Of a DNA stretch of 64,000 bases, positions 1 to 13,427 are shown piece by piece. The notes beneath the pieces are model-generated. The model saw nothing but the letters and a program-made list of their open reading frames with translations. It made no database searches and was not told the origin of the DNA. The translations under genes and the position numbers were made by a program. Source of the stretch: Atrichornis clamosus (taxonomy: Eukaryota > Chordata > Aves > Passeriformes > Menuridae). The stretch spans positions 1 to 64,000 of the forward strand of contig WBMZ01009454.1 of the NCBI GenBank assembly GCA_013400975.1, written 5' to 3'. Position 1 is the stretch's first letter, and every line of letters starts with the position of its first letter.

Positions 1-696
1 TCTAGCAAAACCACGACATAGTGCTTCTTGAAATGAGAAAAGGCCTTGCTGTAAGACAAAAATAAAAGAACTTTTGCCTTTGTAGAACGATGCTAAGTAC
101 AAACCAAAGTCAAGCCTTTAACATTTGGGGGAATGTCGATTTTGAAGAAAATTCTGTGACCAATTTTCTAGAAACATATGGTGTATGAATGCCTCAGAGA
201 GGATCTAGGCAGACATTTCAGTACAGTTGCAAATAGAGCTTCTCATTATCACTTACAGTTTCGCTCACTTTTATAATTGTTAGCATTCAGTGAGGTGCAA
301 CTTTGGTGTACGTCCCTACTTTTCCAATTAAGAAAGTTTAAAAAGTTACATAAGTGTGTATGTTTATTAAGATATGTCTTGTTAATTAAAACTTGAAAGT
401 GAAAGCTTGGTTTGCTCCCTTCTTCTCACATTTTTTAGCAAAAATGGCATTAAAGGGAACATATAATATTTTTCCTTTATTTGTTTTTCACTGAGTTTTG
501 TAATGCTCGTTTTTCAAACAAGTTTGATATTTTCCTTTCTCTTGCACGCATTTATTTTTCTTTAGTATTTTTTTATTTCTTTCTTTTAGAGATCAAAAAG
601 AAAAGAAAAAAATGTAGGAGGAAAGGTAAAAATGGAAGAAAAAAATGAATACAAGAGCAGTGAGACATTAACACATAAATAAATACAAACATTCAA
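1..696. other. unique AT-rich DNA, no gene seen
   Basis: No open frame, RNA gene or recognisable repeat is seen. There is a purine-rich patch at about 588-650 (runs of A and G) next to a T-rich patch at about 545-585. This looks like ordinary non-coding background. Confidence 0.6.
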
Positions 697-1066
697 AATG
701 ATTTGGTTTGAAAGGCATCTTACAGGTCATGTTCCAACCTCTGTGCTGGGGAGTGGGAACACCTTCCACTAGACCAGGTTGCTCCAAGCCCCATCCAACC
801 TGGTCTTGCACATTCCCAGGGATGGGAAGTGTTCTTCTGGCAATTTCTCTGAGTAATCTCTTTCAGTGCCTCATCATCCTCACAGTAAAGAATTTTTCCT
901 AATGTCCAATCTAAATCTCTCCTTTTTCAGCTTAAAGGCATTCCTGTCCTTGTTCCACCACTCCATGCCCTTGCAAAATGTCCCTCTCCAGCTCTCCTGA
1001 GGCCCCTTTTAGGTACTGGAAAATGCTATAAGTTCTGCCCCAAGCCTTCTCTTCTCCACCCTGAAA
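697..1066 (-). mobile_element. CR1 LINE fragment, 3' end, 5'-truncated
   Basis: Read on the minus strand this is the terminal part of a CR1 non-LTR retrotransposon. Diagnostic stretches on the plus strand are the antisense of the CR1 3' region: 'ccttccactagaccaggtt', 'ccccatccaacctgg', 'cacagtaaagaatttttcc' and, at the upstream end, 'gccttctcttctcca'. The 3' end is near 697 and the 5' truncation near 1066, which fits the usual CR1 habit of inserting heavily 5'-truncated copies. It contains no reverse transcriptase. The sequence is visibly diverged from the consensus I remember, so it is not recent. A short open frame inside it on the plus strand is antisense noise. Confidence 0.9.
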
Positions 1067-1884
1067 AGATGTGGATGAATAATGCTACCTCAAATGCATG
1101 ACTTTGGCTGCACCCTATCATGTCCATTTAGTAAATCAAATGGGGATGTCCTTTGTATTGAGATTTTGTGAAGAAAAAGGAACCTTAATATTTCATGTGT
1201 AGCATAAAATATTAAACACATCTACAAAGTTTGTTGCCAGACATTCTCCAGGTGGTTTGTAATATATAACCTGTACTACACACCACTGAAATTCTGTTCT
1301 TTATTGCAGCTTTCCAATCTCATTAAGGAACATTTTTTGGGTTGAAGGGCATAGTTTTAAACATGAGCAGAGTGGCAAAAGTCACTTCAGGGATTCTATG
1401 TACATAACTGAAGTTTCTGGTGCTCACAACGTAGCCCCCCTATGCCCTATTTACCTCCATAGCTGAAAGAAACATGGGGGTTAGGTTAGAAGAGAGACGG
1501 GGAGTGAAAATGCTGTTATTACTTTGATAGTCCCAAATAACTCTGTAAATGCTTCTCTGGCTCTTCCTGCTGCTGGCCTACACTGCAAATTCTCGCCCAC
1601 AGGATCAGACCTGCTGTATATTGTCTTTCTCATTCAGGGAACTCAAAGTACTTTAAAAGACATCAGTTTCAAGACCCATTAAAATCATCTTGCATCTTTT
1701 CCACTAATGTCAAGAGGCTTTTAATCAGACTTCAGATTACTCCCCAGCTTCAACTGAGTTCTGAGCTGTTTCTTTCCCACAAATACAGTTTCCCTGCTTG
1801 AATCTCATTTCCTGCCTCTCCTTCTAATCACCTTTTCAGGGCACTTCTGTTATTTCTCTCTCCTTACACAGTATTTTGCAACAC

Positions 1885-1995
1885 TTCCCAATATAATGTC
1901 ACCTGCAAGGTCTGCTCTGTCTTTCAGATCATTTAAAAAGGCACTAAGTATAGTCCCAGGTGAAAATTGTCCATGATACCCCATAGCCACATTGT
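1885..1995 (-). mobile_element. possible ancient CR1/L3-like ORF2 relic
   Basis: The order of words here resembles the antisense of the middle of CR1 ORF2: 'gtcacctgcaaggtctgct', then 'cagatcattt', then 'agtcccagg', then 'ataccccatagccac'. In CR1 antisense I recall tcatctgcaaacttgct, caggtcattgatgaa, ggccccagtac and cccctggggaacacca in the same order. Identity is low and could be chance. It would be a minus-strand fragment with no coding capacity. The rest of 1067-2365 shows nothing recognisable. Confidence 0.3.
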
Positions 1996-2365
1996 AAGGA
2001 ATGAGCTGCATTCCTCTGTTCCCTATGGGATTATTCAGCTACTCAAAATTCCTCACTGTTAGCTCATCAAACACATTCAGATACCTTTTTTTTCTCTACA
2101 GAACGGTCTAATGCACATGCAGACACACACACAGATAGTTGTGCCTGTATCATATTCCAGAAATGAGAAAAGGTAAAGAAATGGTGTATGGCAGAGCCAC
2201 ATAAAATCCATTTTTTCTCCACATAAAAATGCATTTAATAGCACTGTCATGTTACAGAAGCCTGACATATTTTTGATCAAAACCAGCCTTCACTTTGTAT
2301 TTCAGTTAAGGATTACATACTCATAAAAACTCATGGAAAATAAAATATTTATTACACCCTAACTA

Positions 2366-2935
2366 TGTTTCATCAGCTGGCAACTAAGTGCCACACAGCT
2401 GCTCACTCACTCCTCCCCCTGCCCCCAATAGGATGGGGAGGAGAAACAGAAAAGGCTAAAACTCATGAGATGAGAACAGATTAATAGCTGAAATAAAGTT
2501 GATGTTGTTGTTGTTGAAGACGATGACAATGATTATTAATATTAATAATAATAAAAGTAAAGAGAGAGAAGACTCAAACCCAAGAGAAACAAGTGTTGCA
2601 CAATTGCCCACTGGCCACTGCCTGATGCCCAGCCTGTCCCTGTGCAGTGATTTGTGTCTCCCAGCCAGCTCTCCCCTGTTTATATACTGGCCATCATCAC
2701 TTTGGCCACTACAGGTCACCTGTCCTCACCATGCTTGCCCTGGGCTTCTTGTGCAACTCCTCACTGTGAAACATGAGACACTGCAAAGTCCTTGGTTTAG
2801 AGTAAGCACCACTGAGCAACAACTAAAACACCAGTGTGTTACCAACATTCTCATACTGAATCCAAAATACAGCTCTGTACCAGTTACCAGGAAGAAAATG
2901 AACTCTACCCCAGCCAAAACCAGGATGCTAGTGCA
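2366..2935 (-). mobile_element. solo LTR, endogenous retrovirus family A (copy 1)
   Basis: This is the same LTR family as 20579-21180, in the same orientation. Shared blocks on the plus strand include 'gccacacagc', a TATA box read on the minus strand (plus 'tttatatactgg', 2679-2690), 'agagtaagcac', 'gagcaacaac' and 'ctgtaccag'. The minus-strand 5' end carries the family's 'ggttttggctggg' start, seen in complement as 'cccagccaaaacc' at 2908-2920. No gag, pol or primer binding site lies beside it, so it is a solo LTR left by recombination between two LTRs or by deletion. The far edge (about 2362-2370) is degraded. A (TTG)n stretch at 2503-2516 and ATT-rich DNA at 2529-2556 have grown inside it. 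The 163-codon plus-strand frame here is antisense to the LTR and not a gene. Confidence 0.8.
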
Positions 2936-5636
2936 GGTAGAGAATGTTCTCTCTATGTTTGGTATTTATATACTCCATATTCAGCTTTAGTCAGATACGA
3001 AATCACGCTAATATTTTCCACATTCCACAGATAAACTCTACGGTACAGATAAATCATGCACTTCATTTTCTTAATAATTCCTTTGAGTGGAAGAAATGTA
3101 CTTTTTATTTTACCGAGGCATATCAATGCAAGTGACCCTTACAGCATCCTAACATCATGGAATAACTGGAACCGGAGAGGTCTGGGAGAACAGAGGTGGC
3201 ATTACGAGGCAATGTGCAAGTGTGTATGAACTGCCATATGGATACACGGGCACAGAGGGGTCTCTGCAGGGCTCAGTTGCATAAACCTGGCAGAACAACA
3301 AGGTTCCTTCACCTCTCCTGCTGGCAGTCTTGGCCAGCCTGGTGTGAATAACTGCTTTGTTCATTTTCTGATCATCTGTGTCTTCTCTGAAGCTGAGAGA
3401 AATATCTCCTCACTAACACTGCACTTTTTCTTCAGTCAGTCCTGTGAGAACTTTCTGCATACCATCAGAAAGGGGTGAATTTGGATTTAATCTCCACTAT
3501 CCACCTCATCCATTTCTAATTTAGTTATATGCTTATTGCATGGGTTGTGTAAGTAAATGGCAGCAAAGTATTTCTGCCATGTAATTATATTTTAAAATCC
3601 AAGTAATAGCAGTTACTTTTATTAGCAATAACAATTATCATCCCTCAGTCTCAGATAAAGAAATTTCTTGTAATGATCTTGTAATGACAGTCTTACATCC
3701 ATGTCATATTGACATGAATAATAGATTTAATGTCAAAAGAAAAATGATTAACAGTTTCTTCATTAAAGGAGTAAGAATTTCTATGCATCCATGTACTTAC
3801 ACTTAGGTATCTTGTCTCATTAGCTGGGTAATATATTAAAAAAAATATATAATGATAAGCAAATTCCAGGTTTTAGCCTTTTAAACAATAGAAGTCCAGA
3901 AGAGGATTAAAAAAAAATGAACTGAGCTAATAAGGATTCAAGGCAGGTTAACAGAAATTGTGCAGAAGTAGAGACATTGAGTTAACTCCTAGGAAACTGG
4001 TATGTCTAGAATTATGAAAGGCTGCTGGGATACAAAAAGCAGCAGAAATGTGCCAGTAAGAGCTTCCTGGTGTCTAATGAGTCCTGCCTCTCTGTGCACG
4101 TAATTAACCCTGACACAGCTCTGGTTATGCAGCTTCTGGTGGCAGAGCCAGCTTTCCCAGCAGTGTTTTAGGAACCTCAGTGGCTGAGTCTTCCTGTCCC
4201 ACACAGCCTTGTTCTTGGAGTCAGAGCCAGGGGATGTGCTGCACAACACTGTTTGCATGAAGTTTGTCACACAAAAGGGCAGAATCCAACCCTGGCACAA
4301 GGGGTTCAAGGGAAGACCAAGCTCTGCTCTTTCAAAAGCATCCTGCAGAATTGCAGGGAACTCAATCAAGAGGAGTTTCCCCTGAGGAACTTGAGTGACT
4401 TCCCACTCGTGAAATGAGGCACTGAAATTGATCTGAGTATCTACATCTGTATATCTCAAGTTATTATTTTGTTTGCAAAGGAGGCACATGTACAATTTGC
4501 TAGCTCAGATTCTGAAAATGAGAGCAATCAGAGATCTGAGGCATGCTCATGTGAAAGTAATTCTGGTGCTCTTAGTAGGTGTGTTTGAGACTTTTCTCAG
4601 GCACCAAAAGCCAAAAAGCAGGGAAGAATTTCTGCCCATACTCTTAAATTTTCTTAATCTTAGAAACACAGTCATGACATCAAAACTGCCTGCTGGGAAT
4701 GGTTCATGCTACACGTTTGTGAACTATTCAGGAATTATTTGGAAGGATTGTATGGGATTCATGCAAAATTAATTTGGCAATATTGATAGGACTTCCAGTC
4801 CTTAGGTGCATTCACCAGTGTTGTTTAATTTCACAATGTAGCTGCAGGCTGTGGTATCATATGTACTTTTTTGTTTACATACTTGGTTTTTAAAGTTGGA
4901 TTTGTAATCAATTCTCTCCTTTGTTATCTTTCTGTTTCCACAAGAAAGAAGAAAACTCAGACATTACAAAATGCTGAGAAGTTAATTACTGTTTTATCTG
5001 ATAAGAGACATTTTAATGGGAATTATAAGTTAGTTAGGCATTAAAGGAACGGTGAACTTTTATTTAGATGTAAATTCACCAAAGTACGTTCAGTCTGACT
5101 TAATTCTCCAAATAGAGCAAAGTGCACATGCAGTTTCATGTGTTAATAAACTTAACTGCTCTCCACCAGCTGAGCAACACTGAACCATGTTTCAGAGACA
5201 GGAACCAACGGGAATGACAAGCAAATGATGAAGCACAAGTGTGGAGTTCCAGCTCAGATATGCGCAACTACCTGGAATATCTGCAGAGGGCATGGAAATA
5301 TTACACACTGCTTACAGGACACCCTCAGCTTCCTGAGAGATGAGCTGGTTGCCAGACCAGTACCTCCAGGAGCTTTACATGGTGCTAAATTTACCTGAGC
5401 ATTTCCCCAAAGGGACAACACTAGAAGTGATGTGGACATTCTTCCTGAAGAGCAAAAGCTGATGTCATGACACCATGTGCCAATTTGGTGTTTAACAACC
5501 AAACCTTGGATTTATCCCTTTGGACAACAAAACTGAAGTTAGTAGCACTTTCATTCCAGCTCAAGAAGAGTTCACGTGTAGCTATCAATACTAACTGTGA
5601 TTTAGTGAATGACATGAAAATTTGTCCCAAAATTGT
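2936..5636. other. unique DNA, no supported gene
   Basis: No repeat family is recognised. The longest frame is 168 codons on the minus strand (3989-4495). It has no motif, signal peptide or membrane segment that I can recognise, no splice-site context and no neighbouring coding sequence, so I do not call it a gene. Confidence 0.5.
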
Positions 5637-5806
5637 ATCCTGGGCTGCATCCAAAGCAGTATTGGCAGCAGGTTGAGGGAAGTGATTCTGCCCCTCTTCT
5701 CTGATCTGGTGAGACCCCACCTGCAGTGCTGCAACCAACTCTGGAGACCCCGGCACAGGAAGGATATCAACCTGTTGGAGTGAGTCCATGCGAGGCCACC
5801 AGGTCA
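5637..5806 (+). mobile_element. CR1 LINE fragment, end of ORF2, truncated at both ends
   Basis: The plus strand reads like the C-terminal coding part of CR1 ORF2: 'tgggctgcatccaaagcag', 'tgaggg(a)agtgattctgcccct', 'ctggtgagaccccacctg' and 'acctgttggagtgagtcca'. In intact CR1 this encodes the conserved stretch around a VRPHLEYC-like motif downstream of the reverse transcriptase. Here the frame is broken by stops and shifts, and the normal 3' UTR and 8-mer tail are missing. It therefore looks like a piece of an older CR1 cut off on the 3' side by deletion, since 5' truncation alone would keep the tail. Confidence 0.85.
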
Positions 5807-8800
5807 GTCAGATGTCTTTTAAATTCTTTAGATTCTATTCTTTAGCACATATCACACACATATGAAGTTTTACAACTCTGAAATGCCAACAGCTTTTGCC
5901 TAACACAATGAATAATATTGAAATCACAGAAAAAAAAGAGATGTCTGCTTTCCTTTGAGACATGTCTGTGTGTACATCAATACAGAAAAAAGCTCACATT
6001 GGCTGTTTCCTAGAATGGATAATCTAATGCTGCATAACTCTAAGTAAAATATAGTATATACTTTCTTAGACAGCAAATAGAAAGTTGACAATTGGAGCAT
6101 TCAAAGAAAATTAAAGCTTGTAAGTGTCACCACTTTTATTTTAGGAACTTCTTATTTAAGTTCTGAGCTGCATTTTTAAACCTTCTGGGCACTATTTCAT
6201 TTAGGAAATACTTCACTATCATCAAGTCTCCCTGCATACACATAATTTCATCATTCTAATTGTTCTCATAATGGCAACATTTGAATAAGTTATAAGAGAT
6301 AATCACTTTTTTTATTAGAACTTCATACATGCTAAGTGCATTTGCTGTCATGAGACAGAGAATAAGATTACTATAAGTGCATATAGCACAATATTGAAAT
6401 ATTTTTCTATACATCACTGTATTCAAGTTACAGTGTTAGACTTACAGAAAGAAAAGTAATATATCCATACAGGACACAGTGTAGATCTGTTTTAATTTAT
6501 TTTACTAATACTTCAATAATAAAACTTAGTGTGGTTAACATTTTTGATTGATTTTTCCTTGTCTGAAGTAAAGTCTGAAATACTATCCAGCAAAGCTCCC
6601 ACTACCATCTGTACAACACATTTTTGACTCCCTCCCTGATGTGTTTGCCTAGGCAGTCAGCTCCCAGCGTCAGTGGAAGTTTGCCTGCCCGTGTGCTGGG
6701 AAAGCAAGGAGGAAAATCTTCAAGATATGGCCTCGGGTTATCAGCAGTGGAGTCTCTGCAGTACCTTTGTGCCTCTGAACCCTAATTATCCTGAAGCTAA
6801 GCAAAGTTCACAGATCTGACACTGGAGCTGAGCCAAGACTAGTAGTCCTAACCTTAGCTAAGTTCTCACCAAGGCACAGGAGTTCTATCAGATTAAAAAT
6901 TTCAGGGCCTGGCCTGCTCTGTTTTAACTTTGTGTGTGTTCACTAACCTGTACCCAGGAAGTGGAGGGTTGTGAGATCACAGTCCCTTCACGGAGCTTCA
7001 GTTGAAATAAATGTGAACAGCTCCTGTGGCTTGAAATATGGGACATAATTTGTACTTACACACAGGTGTCAAATAACTTTTGAATTAATTTTTGAAACAA
7101 CGTAGCCCAGCACTGCAAGGATATGGAAACCTTCAAATGAGAACTACTTTAAAAAAAGGTGCTTTTCTCACATTGTTTGGGTTTAGGTCTGAATGCTCAT
7201 TTTTGAAAAACTAATGAGGTTAATCATGTCCAGATCCTAGGATCACATCCTACTAGAAATGACAAATAACTAGTGATGAAATCTTTTCCCTGGGGACAAG
7301 TTTATATAGACTTTACTCAATGCTGGCTTAGCAAGTTTGTTCAATGTAAAATGTGGAAAATACTGTTCCTCATGAAAGGATAGGGACACCAATGTAAAAA
7401 AGGCAGAATAACTTTAAATAATTTAGATTTTGAAGAAATGTGAGTTTTGCTCTCATTCCTCTGAGAGGAACTATCTTTGTCTTGGTTTTGCTTTCAGATT
7501 TTATTAAAAAAAATAGTTAAAAAGTATAAATTAAACATTTTTTCAAGAGAAACAATGCTCTCAACAAGATTAATAGCTTCTGCACAACTTTTGAAATTAT
7601 CCATTTAGAACCTTGTGCTACCTTACTCACTTGTCAACATTTCCACATCCTAAAGTGTATATTTAACAGCCTCCTGCAGTCCTTCAAAGGATGCCACCCT
7701 CTCCCTGTTTCATACATCACTACCAAGGCTCGGTGGTAAGTGTACTTTCATGTTAACTAGACCTTGATTGCATTCTTTCATCTCTTTCTTGATTTTTGCC
7801 TGTCAGTGGCATATCTGTCATCTTTATCTGTGAGGGCTGTCACCTGGGATTTTCTGCTACTCAGATGATATCTTATGCTTTTATTGCCTCTATTTTATTC
7901 TTTGACCTCTTTAAACATTTTCTTGTTGTATGGCATGAATTCTTGTGGCCGTTTCAAATGAAGTTTTGCCATTTCAGCATATTATAATTTCTTGCTTGAA
8001 TGCAGGTAGTTTTTCTATCTTTTATTTTCTATTGCTTTCCCAAACCTCTTGAGATCTTTTTTAAGTCCTTTATATGAGTTATCCTCACTTCATTGCTCTT
8101 CTTTTTATTGCTTGGTCAAACACCTTTTCAAAATGCTGCCCAACTTTTCATTCACAACTGAAGTGCAGGTGGCTTAGAGCTCTTCAGACACTGAAAAAGA
8201 TCATTCTCACAGTAGCAAGATACTCAATTTTCTCTCATTCTTGTTGCTGTAAAATAGAAAGGAGAATTATTTTTCATTTTAATTGTAAAAGGCTCAATCA
8301 CAATAATCAGTGTCATTTGCAAGCTCACACTGTGGCAAACAGCAGAGGACGTAGATACCAAACCTTCAGCCTGTTTAAATGTTAAACAGTTTGAAAAATG
8401 ACAAAACTGTACAAACAGCATTTCTACCTGTCTCCTCTACATCCAAATGTATATTCATTTAAATTTTTCCATAGTCATCAAAACATCAGGCAAAATTTCA
8501 TGATTTAGATCAAAATCCATTCTCATAAGTCAGCACAAGTTACAATGTTGGTAGTTAGAAATAACAAAGAAACCAGGCTGTCTTCAGTTGTTTTCAGCAT
8601 TTCATCCCACATGTTGGATTTTGTTGTCATTCTTTGTAGAGACCTCCTGGATCTGGATTGTGAAATTAATGAGAACCAGGTTATGTATTGCATATTTACA
8701 ACTCTAAAATGTTATTCTCAAGAAATAAATATTCTTGAAATAATATAGCAAAAGTAAACCAAAAAATCCATAAGAAAAATAATAAAGCATATTCCAACCA

Positions 8801-11800
8801 GCTATGCCTCTGGTCTAGTATTTCACTGTTGAATGATACATATATTATATATATAAGATACCATTAAATTTTACAAGCAATTTAATGAGTTCTGTACATG
8901 GCACACCTGCAGATATTTTCTGATAAGATGTTGTTTTCAAAAGCATGAGGCTTTCCTGACTTTAATCATTAGCCATAATCTGATTTATGATTCAGCTGAA
9001 ATGACCCATTTGTTTCTGAGATCTAAACAAAAGAAATTCAAAATAAAATAAAGCATTACTTTGTTCAGAATAAAACTCTTACATCAGCTTTAATAAAGAA
9101 GTACTTTGCCTTTTGTAAGGTGCATTCTGGACATATAGTGAAAGAATATTGCATGTTTGTGAAAATTAACCCAGAGCTGGGCATGCTATTCTGAAATCTC
9201 TTTGCCTATGTTTGCATTTGATGTTTTTCACATAACTACATTAAAGTTCCAGTGCATTAAGAAGCTGCTACAGATCTAAACTGTGGGAGGTAAGCAAAGC
9301 CATATCTGCTATTGTAACCCTCCTCTGGCAGGAGTTACAGGAATGCTGAGAAAAGGGAATCTATATTCATGCAATATGACAAAGACAGGTGAAGAGGAGT
9401 CAGGGAACGGTTGGGAGCAGAGACTAGATTTTGCTGAAAAAATGGAACTCTCTCCCAAACCTGCATATGCAATCTGCATTTGTTTTAGAATTCCAAGATT
9501 CCACTACAGTCAATGAGTGCTCAGTTCTGTTGATCACATCTCAGTTTTCTGCTATTAGTCATTCCCCGAAGACATCCACACGAGGCAGATCCAATACCTG
9601 GATCTACATGGTAGATCCATGTCCTACTGGAGCAGCAACTAAATGCTCGTGATGGATATCCTAGAGCATGTCAAATGGCCTAGATGAAAACTATCTCATT
9701 TGAGCAGCTAAACCATTTTCTTTATTAACCACTAGAGTGTTGAGAGCTGCTCATCTCATTAGAAAAAAAGAGTTTAGATTTAGTTGCCAAAATGTAGACA
9801 CATAGCACCTTTTGAATCCTGTAGATTACCCATGATCTTAAAAAGGGATATCCATAAGGGATCAGAGACTCCTGCATTTCTGGAGCAGCAACTGAACATA
9901 AGGAGGAGCTCTGTAATATGTCTGAAATGGGATTAGGTGCCTCTCTTTAAATAAGTAAATGGATTTCCTGGGTATCTGCCTTCAAATCAGCTGCAATCAC
10001 CACGAGGTCTAACTGGTTAGATTCCCCGCTGGCTATAATGACACCCTCTTTGCTCACAACTCACCACCAACACATGCATTCAGCTGGTAAGGTGGCTTAG
10101 TCTTTCCAGGACTCTCACGCCAGGAGATCTATGTGGTTGATGACTTTGGTGCCATTCCACAAGTGCTAAGGTATCCAGGAGGCTGCGAGGAGCATGTGTA
10201 TGGTCATGGGGTGCACTTTCTCACTGGTGTGTGCATGAGAGGATTGTAGGGAGAGGCACAGGTACAAATAAAACAGAAGCACTCACATCTCAAAAAAGAG
10301 ATGGATCTAAATGGGGAAGCTACCCTTTCAGAAGAGATGTACCTGTAGCCCACACTTCCTGAAAAGGTCTGTGCACAGCTCAGTGTGTGTGCACTGGCAC
10401 AACTATGTGTGTTATGACTATGTGGAATAAAATATTGAAAGGTGTTTAGATAGGTATAGTTTAATGAACATCTTATAAGTTCCTAGTATCCTGATTCTTT
10501 TGTTACATTGCTGTTATTGATCCTTAATGCCTAGTTCAGTGTTTGTGGGTTCATAAGATATTATTAACAAATAAAAACTTCTTTAAACATGATTCTGATT
10601 AAATTGCATGAATTAAGAAGTTTTCCTTGGTGCACAGACTCATAGAGGTTCATGATACTGGTCTAAAGGACAAAACATTGTTCTAGTGTGGATATTTTTT
10701 CCATAGAAAGATGCTCAGATTTTCATTGTTTTCCTGTATAAGTTACACCTCTTCAACAGAAGAATGTGAACATGTAAAAATTGAGCTCTCAAACTGTGGA
10801 AAACAATTGAAAAGAAGTTTTGTGGGGTTTTAACTCAGTCTCTTTTAAATTGTTTTGCAGTATGATGATAAAGTTTTTAATTGCCCTCAAGATTGTCTGG
10901 AATAGAGAGGGATAGATATTCTACTTGTTTCTCAAAGGTGTGCTTCCTCCTAAGAGACTCTAGATCAAGATATCTAAAAATCTTATAACCTGTCCTTGTG
11001 AACTGGCAGTGTAAACATCCCAGTGACATGGGGGCCAGGCCAAAGTGTAAATCTAGAAAGCATCAGTAACATTTTTGGAAATAAATCTCTTCCTCATCTG
11101 AAAACCTGCAAGAAGAGCTCTGTGTTCACATAGAACACTGAAGAGTCATTTGTGCACTCAGTCTTTTATGATAAAGCACTTATCCCTATCTTTTCATTTT
11201 GAATTCCCACACTGTTCTTTGTCCTTACTGTACCTAGTGGTGACACTCTCATCAGGAAGCAGAAGATTAGAGACTGAACATATGTCACATTTTACGTTAA
11301 TAGCTGAGGTCTCTTTAAACAAAGCAGATATGTATGACTTTATGTCTCCCTTTGCCTTTGCTCCATACAGTGCAAAAATATCCAGGATACCCACAGAGCT
11401 TTGCTGTGTGTAAGAGCTCTATGTTCTGTCAAAATAAATGCAGAGAAATTGTGCAAGCTTCTGAAGGATAAATCAGAGTTCTTCTGAGAGCTGTTTTCTT
11501 TCTAACCCCTTGATAATTCCCTCAGTGGTTACCAAAGTACCTAAATGAATGAGAGCTATATTGAGATGCGTCAGTATTAGCTGTGGAAAGTGTAGATTTA
11601 ATCCAGGAATAAGTGGCACCAAACTGTATAGGATTTAGAGGTTCTGTAAAGGACACTAGCTAGTCTATGAATAACTCCACAGGAATCACATTCTAGACAG
11701 CCTCTAGGGAATCAACTGAATTGGCTCTTATTCCATTCAAACTGAAATTCTGACAGAGCTATGCAAACCCTAGAAATAGAAAGGATTTTGAAAGAAATAG

Positions 11801-13239
11801 TAAAAGGAACCACAGGTTATCTGCTTAATGCTTACATTCCCAGCCTTCTGTCATGTAGCTGCTGCACTTCTCCTAGGAAGGGAAAAGTGGAAGAAAAGAG
11901 GGGGCAGGGAAGATCTCTGGAACAGATGCCAAAGCACCATTAGACTTTATGAGATGTCTTGACTCCTCAGTGGTCTCTGATGGTAGTTATGGAAGAGACT
12001 TCATCACCATTACCCTGACCTTCTGTTGTGTTGAATAGCACAACCTTGAAAAGTCTTTGAACAGAGACACTATGCTGGCTGTTTCTTGCCTTGAGAGATT
12101 CATCGTTTCTATGAGAAAAAAATATAAACCTGTCAAATTTCAGATGCAGGAATCCTGTAAACATACGATGGGATTTAGATAACATCCCTGCTTCACTCAC
12201 TGGATGCTTGTGTTAATGCAATCTGTTTACTATGTGAAATGGGAATTGTAAAAACGAGAGATGCTCAAATAAATTCTTTTTTTCTTTTTTCCTTTTTTCT
12301 TTTTTTTTTTTTTCTTTTTCTCTTTCCCCAAGGTGGAAATACAAGATCAGCAGGAGGATGTAAATTTGCTTCATTTGTAAATAGTGATTTCTTGGTTGAT
12401 ATTACCTAGCTTCTGCCTGTGGGAAACAACACTGGTGTGTTTTTTGGTTTTGAGGCTTTTTTTCAGCTGTTGTTCACATGCTGCATAATATTTTGTTGAT
12501 GAAAATCTCAGAGCAAGTTGTACTGCAGAAGTCTTGGCATTAACATACTACTTAATGCTGAGACTACCTCATCTAAGGATATCCATTTCTAAAAAAGAGG
12601 CTGTTTGAATCTATAGTCAATCAGGAAAATGAACAAGTGCATTTAATAAGCAGTAGGAGGATGTTTAATCTACAGTGAAGAAATATAATTTTCAGTCATT
12701 TAAAGCCATACATCTGTTCTGTTCAGCTATGAAGGATTGAGTCTCTTCTTACTTAATATGAAGTCAGGAGTGTAAAGACTGAAGTCTGTTGGCATATACC
12801 AGTATAAAATCAAGACTGAGGGAAAAGCATTCAGGGTCTCTTATACCATGGCTACAATCTTCCCAAAAGGCAACATGGTCAATTCTAAGAAGACCATTTT
12901 TGTGCAATTTATAGCTATAGATGCACTTGCAGTACAGCAGATGCTTAATGATAAAAAGCCTTTGTCTAACAAATTTCTCCAGAACAGTGGGCTCAGTGCG
13001 GTACTGCTGGTGTCACTGATTTTCATGGTAGTGGGAGAAGCTCACCGTAAGGCTTCTTTTCACTTTTTTAATGAAAGGAATTGGTAGTTGTGATCTGAAT
13101 TTAGAGACAGGAGTCTTGAGATGGCAACATTTGCTGAAGGAGTTGTTGAAGAAGTAATTTCATTTTTCTAACAGCATAGAAAATATATTTGAAAGAAGAG
13201 ATTGCACTGCCAGTATTCTTTCATCTGCTTTGCCTTGGT
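5807..13239. other. unique AT-rich DNA, no gene seen
   Basis: About 7.4 kb with no repeat that I can name and no frame over 103 codons. It contains a TA-rich run at about 8838-8861 and a polypyrimidine tract at 12275-12329. Around 9560-10280 the base composition is less AT-rich, and the phrase 'ctggagcagcaact' and a near match occur at about 9628 and 9882. I cannot assign that to a family. Confidence 0.5.
12275..12329. repeat. polypyrimidine (T/C) tract
   Basis: An almost uninterrupted run of T with scattered C on the plus strand, ending in 'ctctttcccca'. Simple sequence. It resembles a long 3' splice-site tract, but no convincing exon follows. Confidence 0.85.
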
Positions 13240-13427
13240 TCACAGGATTAGAGAATTCTTAGGGCTGGAAGGCACCTCTGGAGATCATCCAGTCCAAGCC
13301 CCCTGTCAACCTAGAGCAGGTTACAAAGGAATGTGTCCAGGTGGGTTTTGAATGTCTCCAAAGAGGGAGAATCCATGACCTCCCTGAGTGGTCTGTTCCA
13401 GTGATCTGCCACCCTCAACAGCCAGCA
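13240..13427 (-). mobile_element. CR1 LINE fragment, 3' end
   Basis: The plus strand carries the antisense CR1 tail: 'ggctggaaggcacctctgga', 'gatcatccagtcc', 'ttgaatgtctcc', 'gagaatccatgacctcc' and 'gtctgttccagtg'. This belongs to the CR1 group with 'acctctggagatcat' near its end, a different subfamily from the copies at 697 and 16966. The 3' end is near 13240. The 5' truncation point meets LTR family C directly at about 13427. No coding sequence remains. Confidence 0.88.

Noticed and set aside
708..902. 64-codon frame
   Set aside because: It lies antisense to a CR1 3' UTR.
2499..2990. 163-codon plus-strand frame starting MMLLLLKTM
   Set aside because: It begins in the ATT/TTG simple repeat and continues antisense through solo LTR A.
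12848..13087. 79-codon plus-strand frame overlapped by a 61-codon minus-strand frame, considered as an exon
   Set aside because: No domain, no flanking splice signals of quality and no recognised protein; it follows the unassigned sequence after a polypyrimidine tract.
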